The position numbers and the translations under genes were made by a program. Shown here piece by piece: positions 24,167 through 31,802 of a stretch of DNA of 34,003 nt. The notes beneath the pieces are model-generated. The model was not told the origin of the DNA and made no database searches. It saw only the letters and a list, made by a program, of their open reading frames with translations. This stretch comes from an uncultured Pseudanabaenaceae cyanobacterium (GTDB taxonomy: Bacteria > Cyanobacteriota > Cyanobacteriia > PCC-9006 > JAAUQQ01), in assembly GCA_938021205.1 (NCBI GenBank), contig CALIGI010000050.1:1-34003 (forward strand), written 5' to 3'. Numbering within the stretch: the first letter of the stretch is position 1; every line of letters starts with the position of its first letter.

Positions 24167-25198
24167 CTAGGTTTTGCTTTGATTTTCTAGGAGGTCGTAG
24201 CCCCATTCGCCCGGTTCGAAGCGGCCAAAACCCTCGTAGAGGTCGTAGTCTGCACTGTAGGCGTGGTTACTGTAGCCCTTGGCGCAGTGGTTGCAGCCGA
24301 TGTTGGTGGCGCGGCCACAGGGACGTTTGAGGAGGAAGCCCACGATACGGCGGCAGCCTGAGGGGGGGGCGCTATTGGCTTGTTTGAATGGCTGGTGAAT
24401 GTTTGACTGCTTGGGGATTTGAGTTGGGGAAGTGGGTCTCTGGGTGGGGGCTTGGGAAATTTGTGGTGCGGGAGGCGTTTTTGAAGCAGGGGGGGGGGCT
24501 GTCGGTAGGCCGTTGTCCTCGGCTGGGCGAGCTAATCCATTGGATGGAGCATGGCCGTTGGTGGTTGGGAGAGGTTCGATATTTGGAGAGAGGCCATCTG
24601 GAGAGAGGCCATTTCGAGAGAAGCCATTCCGAGAGAGGTCGTTTCCAAATAATTCAGGTCTAGATAACGGGGGCTCCGATCGCGCATGGCCGTTGAGGTG
24701 ATGCTTTGAGCTCCCACCTGATGGGGGAATGACGCTGCTGGGGGAATCGGCGTTGCCCAATGGTTCGAGGGGAGCGATAGGACGATCGCGATTTGGGGTG
24801 GCCGATTCAGGTTCAATCACGGGGGCGGGAATGGTCTGGAGGTGAGTTGAGCCCTGGCTGGGGGAGCTGGAGGGAGCATCCATGAGTTGGAGTTGCAGCT
24901 CGGTTTGACCGATACGAATGCGATCGCCTTGGGTCAATCGCTCCTGCCCGCTGATCTGTTGCTGATTAATGCAGGTTTGTCCCCCATTATCGATCAGGTA
25001 GATGTCGCCTTCGATTTCTACGAGTAGCGCCTGGAAATCACTGATTTGGCGATCGCTGATCACCATGCGAGATACTGACTTCCCGCTAATTGCCGCTGGC
25101 ATCGCTTCAAATGTTTGGCCCAGGGCAATGGGAGGGCTCAGCAATGGACGCCGAAGGCGTTGGCTCGCGGGATCGGTCCAAGAAAGGCGCAATTGCAT
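24167..25198 (-). CDS. FHA-domain protein with repeat linker and four-Cys C-terminus
   Basis: 343 residues. An FHA-like domain (about 18-106) has 'SRMVISDRQISDFQALLVEI', 'DNGGQTCINQQQISG' and 'LTQGDRIRIGQTELQL'. FHA domains bind phosphothreonine. Here the usual SxxH is ISDF, so the conserved His is missing. A long Pro/Ser-rich linker (about 108-280) includes GLSRNG-type repeats. The end has four Cys (C282, C294, C302, C305) in a CX11CX7CX2C pattern that could bind zinc, then an acidic aromatic tail. The ATG at 25198 lies two bases after the stop of the upstream membrane-protein gene with GGAGG in front, so the two are translationally coupled and probably work together. Confidence 0.78.
   Translation of the reverse strand: MQLRLSWTDPASQRLRRPLLSPPIALGQTFEAMPAAISGKSVSRMVISDRQISDFQALLVEIEGDIYLIDNGGQTCINQQQISGQERLTQGDRIRIGQTELQLQLMDAPSSSPSQGSTHLQTIPAPVIEPESATPNRDRPIAPLEPLGNADSPSSVIPPSGGSSKHHLNGHARSEPPLSRPELFGNDLSRNGFSRNGLSPDGLSPNIEPLPTTNGHAPSNGLARPAEDNGLPTAPPPASKTPPAPQISQAPTQRPTSPTQIPKQSNIHQPFKQANSAPPSGCRRIVGFLLKRPCGRATNIGCNHCAKGYSNHAYSADYDLYEGFGRFEPGEWGYDLLENQSKT
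24585..24644 (-). repeat. Four 15-bp repeats coding the FHA linker
   Basis: Four consecutive 15-nt units (GGAGAGAGGCCATCT type, two ending in small changes) occur at 24585, 24600, 24615 and 24630. On the coding strand they give LSRNG-like pentapeptides. This is an in-frame tandem array, likely length-variable. Confidence 0.8.
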
Positions 25199-25200
25199 GA

Positions 25201-26226
25201 TTAGTTCAAACCTCCTCTGGGCTCCTGACCTGGAAGATCTCCAGGCTCTATCTCGGGCCTGAATCCATTGCTGCTGAACTCTGTTGTCGATAGACCTGCG
25301 GTTGGGATGGCTTGCTTGGGCTGATGCAACTGTGACGCCAACTGAAGAACGTGATATGCACTGAGAAACAACATGGTTGTACTTTGGTAAATCAAGGATG
25401 CGGTGAAGGCTGGGGGGAGACTTAAGGTGAAGCTTAGGTCTTGTTCCTCACTGTAGTGATGGATGAGTTCTGCGCCGGGGAGTCGCTTGATAGCACCGCT
25501 GAGGTGAGGTGCTAGGGGAGTGAGGTTACCGTATTGCTGTGGGTCTACATGGAGTCGCAGGCTGAGATCGAAGCCTTCGCAGACTGACGTTTGCTCTTTG
25601 GCTTTAGAACGATTTTGGGGTTTGGGTTTTTCGCTCTGCTGCGGGGTTGAAGTTGCTCCCTTGGGGGGATGGGAAAGTGTGACGCGCTCCACCAATCGGA
25701 GGCTGAAGAGGCTGCCATCTAGGAATTGCCCCTTGATGCCAAACCAAGGATTACGCCAGTCTTCTAGCGAGTGATTGGGATTATGGGGGTCAGGACGCTG
25801 CTGGATGGCTTTGCCAGTTTGAGTGACTTTGCCCAAGCAAAGCTGAATATCCAGGGGGGTTTGGGGATCCATATCCCGCTTGACGAGCTTGAGGACATCG
25901 CTGAAGAGACGATCGCGATCGCGAGGAAACTGCCATTGCCGGGCGCGCTGGCGCATCGTACCGGCGTAGATTCCAGCCAGTAGAAAGCCAAAGATGAGGA
26001 GCCAGCCCAGCTCGCGCAGGATGGGCAATGTAAATAGCAATATCAGGGGCACTGCGATGCAAATAATCAGTGCGACGGTGAAGTAGTTGTACTGGCGTTC
26101 AAGCCGGTGATAGAAGTCGGCAATCTTTTGCAGTTCAGCTTGAATGCCTGCAAGGGGAGCCTGATGTCGATAAACAGGGTTGTTACGAAAGTCGCGAGCA
26201 TTAAAAGGATAAATATTAGAGGCCAT
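25201..26226 (-). CDS. Conserved membrane protein of unknown function, partner of the FHA protein
   Basis: 341 residues from the ATG at 26226; a TTG at 26268 would add fourteen. A short coiled N-terminal region (about 25-45) precedes two adjacent membrane helices ('FTVALIICIAVPLILLFTL' and 'GWLLIFGFLLAGIYAG', about 50-90). A cytoplasmic domain of about 230 residues follows, with alternating strands and a Lys/Gln-rich insert near 195-220. I do not recognise the domain. The gene ends two bases before the FHA gene starts, so the pair is an operon and may form a membrane-anchored signalling unit. The C-terminal 30 residues are Gly/Pro/Glu-rich. Confidence 0.75.
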   Translation of the reverse strand: MASNIYPFNARDFRNNPVYRHQAPLAGIQAELQKIADFYHRLERQYNYFTVALIICIAVPLILLFTLPILRELGWLLIFGFLLAGIYAGTMRQRARQWQFPRDRDRLFSDVLKLVKRDMDPQTPLDIQLCLGKVTQTGKAIQQRPDPHNPNHSLEDWRNPWFGIKGQFLDGSLFSLRLVERVTLSHPPKGATSTPQQSEKPKPQNRSKAKEQTSVCEGFDLSLRLHVDPQQYGNLTPLAPHLSGAIKRLPGAELIHHYSEEQDLSFTLSLPPAFTASLIYQSTTMLFLSAYHVLQLASQLHQPKQAIPTAGLSTTEFSSNGFRPEIEPGDLPGQEPRGGLN

Positions 26227-26622
26227 AGCGCAAGGGAGGCTGCCGGAAGGGGAGATCGGGGCAATCAAGCCTAATTAGGAAATGCAGAGCTAGGAGATAG
26301 AGGAGTGGGTTCTCGATGAAATCCAATCCTGTGGGTTTATCTAGGGATTGCCATCACAAAGCGCGAGACTGGTCTATTAGTCATTACAGTCCGTGGACGA
26401 GATAAGCGAGATATTTTTATACTTGTTAACAATAATTTAATAATCTATATCTGTTCCAGGGCAGAAGATGTTTGTCTGGATGCGACGAGTATTTATGAAA
26501 TAACCCATCAACAAAGGGGTTGAGCCATTGACTCAACCCCTTTGTTGATGGGTTATAAACTTGATGGAAAGCTTTTTTCCTAGCTGAGGCAGCTTGATGC
26601 AAGCCAGGGCTGAGAAGACCCG
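26227..26622. other. 396-bp region with the FHA-operon promoter and a perfect hairpin
   Basis: No gene is present. The half next to the membrane-protein gene is AT-rich and contains TTGTTAACAA and, on the minus strand, a TATAAA box, so the minus-strand promoter is probably near 26410-26440. The other half holds the 25-bp-stem hairpin at 26500-26556 listed separately. Confidence 0.45.
26500..26556. terminator. Perfect 25-bp hairpin downstream of the DUF4278-like gene
   Basis: The arms at 26500-26524 (starting ATAACCCATCAACAAAGGGG) and 26532-26556 pair perfectly around a seven-base loop. On the minus strand it follows the small gene at 26623-26799 and precedes the FHA operon, so it should end transcription of the small gene. 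A T-run is weak on that strand. Confidence 0.8.
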
Positions 26623-26799
26623 TTAATACTGATAGGTCACGCCGCGATAAATTGCGGAAATATGCTCATGGAAGGCAGCATGGGCTCTGTGGATGAGCAG
26701 AGGGCGTCCCCGGTAACGACCGGTGAGGTCGCCATCATCGATCATGGCTATGGGGGTGGGGGTGTGCTCGTACTTCACGCCGCGGTAGCAAAGTTGCAT
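26623..26799 (-). CDS. DUF4278-like small protein
   Basis: 58 residues. It starts MQLCYRGVKYEHTPTPIAMI and ends IYRGVTYQY. The two YRGVxY motifs, at the start and end, with 'GRYRG' in the middle, match the cyanobacterial family DUF4278, whose function is unknown. AGGAG lies nine bases before the ATG at 26799. The gene is flanked by a long AT-rich upstream region and a perfect terminator hairpin, so it is probably a single-gene transcript. It is easily missed because of its size. Confidence 0.85.
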   Translation of the reverse strand: MQLCYRGVKYEHTPTPIAMIDDGDLTGRYRGRPLLIHRAHAAFHEHISAIYRGVTYQY

Positions 26800-26959
26800 T
26801 GTTTTAGTCTCCTGACGGTTCGTTGAACTGTGGACAGCTCTAGAAATTTCAGGGCGGATGTGGGCTACGCCCTATTAATTTCTGTATCTGTTGCTACAAA
26901 TTATTTTATCCGCTGATTTTAGAAAAAACCGTTAAATAATATGTTGCTCTTCGGATTGT

Positions 26960-27009
26960 AAAGACAAGGCGAACCCGATGGCGGCGTGGCTTGGGAGCGC
27001 TTTGTCTTT
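26960..27009 (-). terminator. Imperfect hairpin after the deoxyribosyltransferase gene
   Basis: AAAGACAAGGCG (26960-26971) pairs with CGCTTTGTCTTT (26998-27009) with one G-T pair, around 26 bases. It follows the stop at 27039 on the minus strand. It is a moderate terminator candidate for the ppx operon. Confidence 0.4.
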
Positions 27010-27038
27010 CGAGCTTGAGCTTGAGTGAGGGCAATCTT

Positions 27039-27524
27039 TTATGGGGAGACGGGCTTGTTAACCTTTGATCGAAGCCATGGGGCTAGGGCTTTTGCTGGAT
27101 TGCTGATGTCTTCGAGGGATTCGTAAAAGTAGCGTTGCCAGTCCTGTTCGGGAAGACCAGCGAAGACCATGAGGTTGAGGGGGTAGGCTTCGCTGTCGGT
27201 GCAGCGGCGGAAGTCGTCGCGGAAGAGGAAGATGGCTTTGTTGAGGGCGATCGCAATGCCCAGTTCCACCATGACGCCCTCGTCTGGCGGGGTGCCATTG
27301 ACCACGGCGAAGATGCCATCGCATTGGCGCACGTCGGCGACATCGGCCTGGGCAACTTTATAGGCCCAGTCCGGTTGGGAAAAGTCCACCTGGTTATTGC
27401 GAGCGAAGGGCTCCCAGACTTCGGCTCCTAGGCTTTCCAGCTGGGCCACGAGGGGGGGCAATAGCAGCGCTTTTTGCTGGGCGGAGAAGCCGTAGGGGCT
27501 AGCGAGATAGAGGGTTTTGGTCAT
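27039..27524 (-). CDS. Nucleoside 2-deoxyribosyltransferase family protein
   Basis: 161 residues, the typical size. The family swaps bases between deoxynucleosides or hydrolyses the glycosidic bond. Motifs are the N-terminal 'LYLASPYGFS', the 'DVADVRQCDGIFAVVNG' strand, and 'PPDEGVMVELGIA' at 79-91, with the catalytic Glu at E87 and substrate contacts D81 and E82. The fold is cytoplasmic. The gene lies 40 bp downstream of ppx on the same strand and is probably in its operon. Related family members include hydrolases of modified nucleotides, so nucleotide-pool cleaning is also possible. Confidence 0.85.
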   Translation of the reverse strand: MTKTLYLASPYGFSAQQKALLLPPLVAQLESLGAEVWEPFARNNQVDFSQPDWAYKVAQADVADVRQCDGIFAVVNGTPPDEGVMVELGIAIALNKAIFLFRDDFRRCTDSEAYPLNLMVFAGLPEQDWQRYFYESLEDISNPAKALAPWLRSKVNKPVSP

Positions 27525-27564
27525 GGCTTATAATTAATGTAAAGCTCCTATTTCCCTCTGGCTC

Positions 27565-29217
27565 CTACTCACCTCGTAATACGGGCACAACCTTCAGGCC
27601 GTAGACCTTCTCAAAGGCTTCTTTGTTTTGCTCGATGCTCCACAGCTCTAGGGCACAGTCGTCTTGGGCCTCCCTGGGGCTGATGTGGAGATAGATGGTT
27701 TTCTGTTCTAGGTCGAGTTCGCAACTGAGGGACTCCACGGCTCCAATTTGGCGACGATTGAGGGCGACGGCTAGGCGCATTAAGGGGTGGAGCTGGTCCA
27801 CAACCCGGCGATGCCATTTGGTGGAGAGCTGACGGTAGTTGTCGTGCTTTTTCTTGGGGGCGCTCTTGCGGTGGTAGCGGGCTAGGTTGGCGATCGCTTC
27901 CACATCAGCTTCGGTGTAGCCCAGCAGCTCGCCGTTACGAATCAGGTAATAGGTATGTTTGTGGTAGGAGCTGTTGCTGATGTATTGGCCGCAGTTGTGC
28001 AGCATGGCGGCGGCCCAGAGGATTTCGCGGGCGTCCGGGCTGAGCTGGTGGAGCGCGGGCTGGGTGGCGTCAAAAAGAGTGAGGGCAAATTCGGTGACGC
28101 GATCGCTGTAGCCCCGGTCCATCTTGAACTTGCGCATGGCATGGAGCACGCTGCGCTCTCGCACGGAGCTTTGGTAGCGGAGGCGGTCTTCTATTAGGCC
28201 CTGCCCCAGCATCCAATCGACGATCACCCCTTCCCGCAGGGCTCGTTCACAGATGGTGATGCTGTCCAGTTTGAGCAGTTCCATTGCCTCTCGTAAAATG
28301 AGCGCGCCCGCCACGATGATCTCGGCGCGGCGTTCGTTGAGTCCCGAGAGGCCCACCCGCTGATCGTAGGTCAGTTTGCGCAGTCGTTGGATGGCTTGGT
28401 GGACCTGTTCGCGGGTGATGCTGTAGCCGTTGAGGTTTTCTAGGGGACTGCCTTGGGCCTGGAAGGCTTGGAGCATGGCCACGGCTTCGATGGTGCCGGA
28501 GGTGCCGATCATGCGAGGCGTTTCGCCGGGCTTGAGCTGGCTGATGAGATCTTCGACGGGGCGTTCCAACATGCCGCGCACATAGTTGCGCAGGGCACGA
28601 TATTCCTTGTCGCTGATGGGGTCGCTTTTGACGAATAGGGCTGAGAGGCGGACGGCTCCAACCTTGGTGCTGCTGAGGCTGCGGGGCTCATGGCCAGAGC
28701 CCAGGATTAGCTCTGTGGAGCCACCGCCGATGTCGAGAATGACGTGGGGGTCGTTGTGGAATTCGACGCCGGAAAGGACGCCAAGGTAAATGCGGCGGGC
28801 TTCTTCGGTGCCCGCGATCAGGTTAATGGTGAGTCCCAGGTCCGCTTTGACCTGTTGGAGAAAGTCCATGCCGTTGGGGGCTTCCCGCACGGCACTGGTG
28901 GCGACGGCAATGGTTTGCTTGGCGTTGAGGCTGGTGGCAAGGGACTGGCAGCGACGCAGGGCTTGGGTGGCACGCTCAATGGCTGCGGGGGTGAGGTCAC
29001 CGGTTTTGGGGTCGCGATCGCCCAGGCGCACGGTGGCTTTTTCCGTGGCGATGATTGTGAAGGCAGGCAGATCGGGCTGAACCCTGGCCACCACCATGTG
29101 GATGGAGTTCGTACCTACGTCAATGGCAGCAATGACTGGGGCTTCTCCCAGGTTAGGGTCAAGGCTGGCGGGTTGGGTTGCAGCAACGGGCGCAGGGAGA
29201 TCGAGCGGCGTGACCAT
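27565..29217 (-). CDS. ppx: Exopolyphosphatase / guanosine pentaphosphatase (Ppx/GppA)
   Basis: 550 residues. The enzyme removes phosphate from polyphosphate ends and may also hydrolyse pppGpp. The actin-like ATPase-fold module (about 25-330) has DVGTNS at 33-38, the 'GTEEARR' Glu pair E138-E139 (catalytic base) and DIGGGST at 162-168. The C-terminal HD-like domain (about 340-520) has 'AAMLHNCGQYIS', where the Asp of the usual HD is Asn. The length is that of the longer Ppx form. The gene is divergent from the UbiA gene with 294 bp between, and transcribed with the deoxyribosyltransferase. The first 25 residues are Pro/Ala-rich and probably disordered. Confidence 0.94.
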   Translation of the reverse strand: MVTPLDLPAPVAATQPASLDPNLGEAPVIAAIDVGTNSIHMVVARVQPDLPAFTIIATEKATVRLGDRDPKTGDLTPAAIERATQALRRCQSLATSLNAKQTIAVATSAVREAPNGMDFLQQVKADLGLTINLIAGTEEARRIYLGVLSGVEFHNDPHVILDIGGGSTELILGSGHEPRSLSSTKVGAVRLSALFVKSDPISDKEYRALRNYVRGMLERPVEDLISQLKPGETPRMIGTSGTIEAVAMLQAFQAQGSPLENLNGYSITREQVHQAIQRLRKLTYDQRVGLSGLNERRAEIIVAGALILREAMELLKLDSITICERALREGVIVDWMLGQGLIEDRLRYQSSVRERSVLHAMRKFKMDRGYSDRVTEFALTLFDATQPALHQLSPDAREILWAAAMLHNCGQYISNSSYHKHTYYLIRNGELLGYTEADVEAIANLARYHRKSAPKKKHDNYRQLSTKWHRRVVDQLHPLMRLAVALNRRQIGAVESLSCELDLEQKTIYLHISPREAQDDCALELWSIEQNKEAFEKVYGLKVVPVLRGE

Positions 29218-29371
29218 AGGCTGGAAACCAACATGGGGCGGGGCGACTGTCTTCTAGATTACCGAACCTGGGGACGGCTCGATCTGTATAGGGGGTAAGA
29301 ATTTTCTGAGGGATGATACGGGTAATTGTGCCCTGGGACAGGTTTTAACGGGACGTTTGGGAATCAATCCT

Positions 29372-29377
29372 TATAAT
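29372..29377 (+). promoter_or_regulatory. Candidate -10 box for the UbiA gene
   Basis: A perfect TATAAT at 29372 lies 135 bases before the GTG start. No good -35 lies at 17 bp; TTTAAC at 29344 is too far. The site lies between the divergent ppx and UbiA genes. Confidence 0.35.
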
Positions 29378-29511
29378 GAAGCCGATTAGATGGGGCGATT
29401 CCGAGGTTCGCCGGTGAGTTTCTTGCCGGAATTTGGAGCCTTGCATGAATCGCAGAGGCTTGATTTCACGGGCATTTGCGCGGCCATTTCAGGGGTCAGA
29501 GGAGAACGACG

Positions 29512-30945
29512 GTGACACAAAACGAACAACTAATCCACAGCTACACATTGCTGGGGCTCCCTCCTGGAACGGGATTGGAAGAGGCCCATCGGGTTTACCT
29601 AGAGCAGCTCGATATTTGGAATCCCAATGCCATTGATGAGGAAGCTAATCCTCCGCTCTATCAGCAGGTGAAGCTGCGGCGGCAGGCGATCGATGAAGCC
29701 CATCGAGCCATTGTGGAATATCACGAGCAGTCCGAAGGGGTGGGCTCTGCGGCGGCTTCTGAAGCTGAAGGGGAATCGGCGATCGCCGCCGTAGAGCCCA
29801 ATGGGGCTTTATCCCCACCTGATGAACCTGCGATGAATGATGCCCAGCCCGGTGCAGGCTGGGTTGGCGGAGCTACCACAGAAGTTTTAGACTCTGCTCC
29901 CATTTCCCCTGAGGCAGTTGCCCCAGTTCCAGCCGCTGCCCAGCCGTCCAGTACGTTTGTGCAGTCCGAGGGGAAAATGCTGCCGGAAGATGCCCAGCAG
30001 GGCTTGGAGGATGCTATGCCTGCCAATAGCCGCGTGGTGCGGTCTTATGGGGGAGCTCTTCCCGATAGTGATGAAGTCACTCAGTCCTCGGCAGTCTTTC
30101 AGCTATTACGTTGGGATAAGCCTGCGGGACGCATTATTTTGATGATTCCGGCGCTCTGGGCTGCGTTTCTGGCGAGTGGCGGTGGTATGCCTTCCTGGCA
30201 AATTCTGCTGATTATTATTGTGGGCAGTATTGCGACTAGTGCGGCAGGTTGCGCAGTGAATGATTTGTGGGACCAGGAATTTGATTCCCAGGTGGCTCGC
30301 ACTCAAAACCGTCCCTTGGCGGCGGGGCGGATGTCTCGCAAGAGTGCTATTGCTGTGCTGGTGGTTTGCTGTTTGATTTCGATTTTGTTGGCCTTGCAGC
30401 TCAATGGCATCAGTATTCAGCTCTGTGTGGCGGCGGGGATTGTGATCTTGCTATATCCCGGTGCGAAGCGGGTGTTCCCAGTGCCTCAGTTGGTGCTGGC
30501 GATCGCCTGGGGCTTTGCAGTCCTGATTGGTTGGGCTGCGGTGACTGGGGCATTGAGCTTCACTACGTTTTTACTGTGGCTGGCGACGGTGCTCTGGACC
30601 TTGGGCTTTGATACGGTTTATGCCATGGCAGACCAGGAAGACGATCGCCGCATTGGTCTCAAGTCCAGTGCTCTGTTCTTTGCTGATAAGACACCTGATG
30701 TGGTGGGTCTGTTCTTTGCGGGGACTGCGATTTTCATGCTGTTTGTGGGCCTTAACCAGGGCTTGTCTTGGCAGTTCTGGTTGTCTTTGGTTTTGGCGAC
30801 TTTGGGTTGGCTTCAGCAGCACCGCAGTTTGAGTAAAAGTCAGTTGCGCCCCACAACTCGTATTTACAGCGACATCTTCACCCAGAATGTTTGGCTGGGG
30901 CTGTTGCTGTTGGCGGGGATGATTTTGGGACGGCCTTTTGTGTAG
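29512..30945 (+). CDS. ubiA: 4-hydroxybenzoate polyprenyltransferase (UbiA) with J-like N-terminal domain
   Basis: 477 residues. The C-terminal 290 residues (about 192-477) are a UbiA prenyltransferase of the cyanobacterial Slr0926 type, which attaches a polyprenyl (solanesyl) chain to 4-hydroxybenzoate on the way to plastoquinone. The two Asp-rich motifs are NDLWDQEFD (250-258) and DQEDD (374-378), and about eight membrane helices are present. Residues 8-70 instead look like a J-domain relative: 'SYTLLGLPPGTGLEEAHRVY' then 'QAIDEAHRAIVEY', with NPN where HPD stands in DnaJ, so Hsp70 activation is unlikely. Residues 75-190 are an acidic Ala/Pro-rich linker. The start is the GTG at 29512, seven bases behind GAGGAG; a TTG at 29476 is weaker. 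The gene is continuous, with no frameshift seen. Confidence 0.9.
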   Translation: MTQNEQLIHSYTLLGLPPGTGLEEAHRVYLEQLDIWNPNAIDEEANPPLYQQVKLRRQAIDEAHRAIVEYHEQSEGVGSAAASEAEGESAIAAVEPNGALSPPDEPAMNDAQPGAGWVGGATTEVLDSAPISPEAVAPVPAAAQPSSTFVQSEGKMLPEDAQQGLEDAMPANSRVVRSYGGALPDSDEVTQSSAVFQLLRWDKPAGRIILMIPALWAAFLASGGGMPSWQILLIIIVGSIATSAAGCAVNDLWDQEFDSQVARTQNRPLAAGRMSRKSAIAVLVVCCLISILLALQLNGISIQLCVAAGIVILLYPGAKRVFPVPQLVLAIAWGFAVLIGWAAVTGALSFTTFLLWLATVLWTLGFDTVYAMADQEDDRRIGLKSSALFFADKTPDVVGLFFAGTAIFMLFVGLNQGLSWQFWLSLVLATLGWLQQHRSLSKSQLRPTTRIYSDIFTQNVWLGLLLLAGMILGRPFV

Positions 30946-30968
30946 TCCCTACGGTTCATGGATATCAA

Positions 30969-31616
30969 TTACAGTTCACCTATTTCCTCGGCCATGACTT
31001 CCTGGAGGACTTCGAGCATGGTGGGCATGATGCGTTGCTGGGTTAAACCTATGCTGTCCTGGACAAGCTGGGGCATGACGGCGATGGTGTGCTGACCTGT
31101 GGGGGTGTTGTAGAAGTCGATCATGTCCTGGAGCTGGGCTTCGTTGAAGTTTTTCGCGTAGAGCGGGTAATAGACATCTTCAGCGATGTCTTGGAAGCTG
31201 ATGCGGGCCTGGAAGCCCGTGAGGATTTTGCCCATGACCCGTTCCATCATGGCTTGGCTCTGTGCGATCGCTTCAGGGTTGGCAGTTTCACCCATTATGC
31301 TTTCCATCATCGTGGGCATATTTTGGCTGATCTGACTCATGGTGATGGCCATGGTTTGGTCGAATAGCGCTTCTTGGTTGGTGAGGGTGAGGAGTTCTTC
31401 AATGAGGGCGCGTTGGCGAGGGGAAATGTTCACTGCGGCTGCCACAGCTTCTTCCATCGCCAGGCTGGGAGGAGGAGTTTGCTGGGCCTGGGCTGGGCTG
31501 CCGCTGAGGAGATGGCCCGCGACGCAGAGACCAGTTGCACAGAGACCCAGAGCTAAACTGCTGAGGTGCTGAGAGAGGCGGGAGGAGAAGAAGTTAGGCA
31601 AGGTCTGGGTCTCCAA
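30969..31616 (-). CDS. DUF2059-domain exported protein
   Basis: 215 residues. A long signal-like N-terminus (hydrophobic about 18-40, ending in SPAQA) is followed by a helical DUF2059 domain. Family features are 'LIEELLTLTNQEALFDQTM', 'ISFQDIAEDVYYPLYAKNFNEAQLQDMIDFYNTPTGQ' and a Met-rich middle. The function of DUF2059 is not known. The only start for the full signal peptide is the TTG at 31616; no ATG lies upstream of the mature part. It ends 23 bp from the convergent UbiA stop, too close for a separate terminator. It probably acts in the periplasm. Confidence 0.82.
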   Translation of the reverse strand: METQTLPNFFSSRLSQHLSSLALGLCATGLCVAGHLLSGSPAQAQQTPPPSLAMEEAVAAAVNISPRQRALIEELLTLTNQEALFDQTMAITMSQISQNMPTMMESIMGETANPEAIAQSQAMMERVMGKILTGFQARISFQDIAEDVYYPLYAKNFNEAQLQDMIDFYNTPTGQHTIAVMPQLVQDSIGLTQQRIMPTMLEVLQEVMAEEIGEL

Positions 31617-31802
31617 TGGAAGGGGTGGGGGTGGCGAAGCGATATTGCTTTATCTTGCTTTGCTAGGCCAGAAGAATTTAAGGCTGACGGAAGTCTGTTT
31701 CTTGTTTCTACAGGTTGAGATAGCTGTAGACCGCAAATTTCTTGGGTTTGTGCCGAGCTGAACGAACGAGCACCCTTGCTAAATCCCTCCCAGCGGGGCG
31801 AT

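Noticed and set aside
24480..24510. G-run of about ten bases as a G-quadruplex or phase-variable tract
   Set aside because: It lies in the Pro-rich linker coding region of the FHA gene, the frame is open through it, and a single G-run is not enough to propose a quadruplex.
28744..29298. 184-codon plus-strand frame opposite ppx
   Set aside because: Antisense to the conserved N-terminal ATPase module of ppx; Gly-rich shadow of GC-rich codons.
31776..31802. TTG at 31776 as the start of the LD-carboxypeptidase
   Set aside because: Two ATG codons follow directly at 31803 and 31806, no ribosome site favours the TTG, and the extra residues are not conserved in character.
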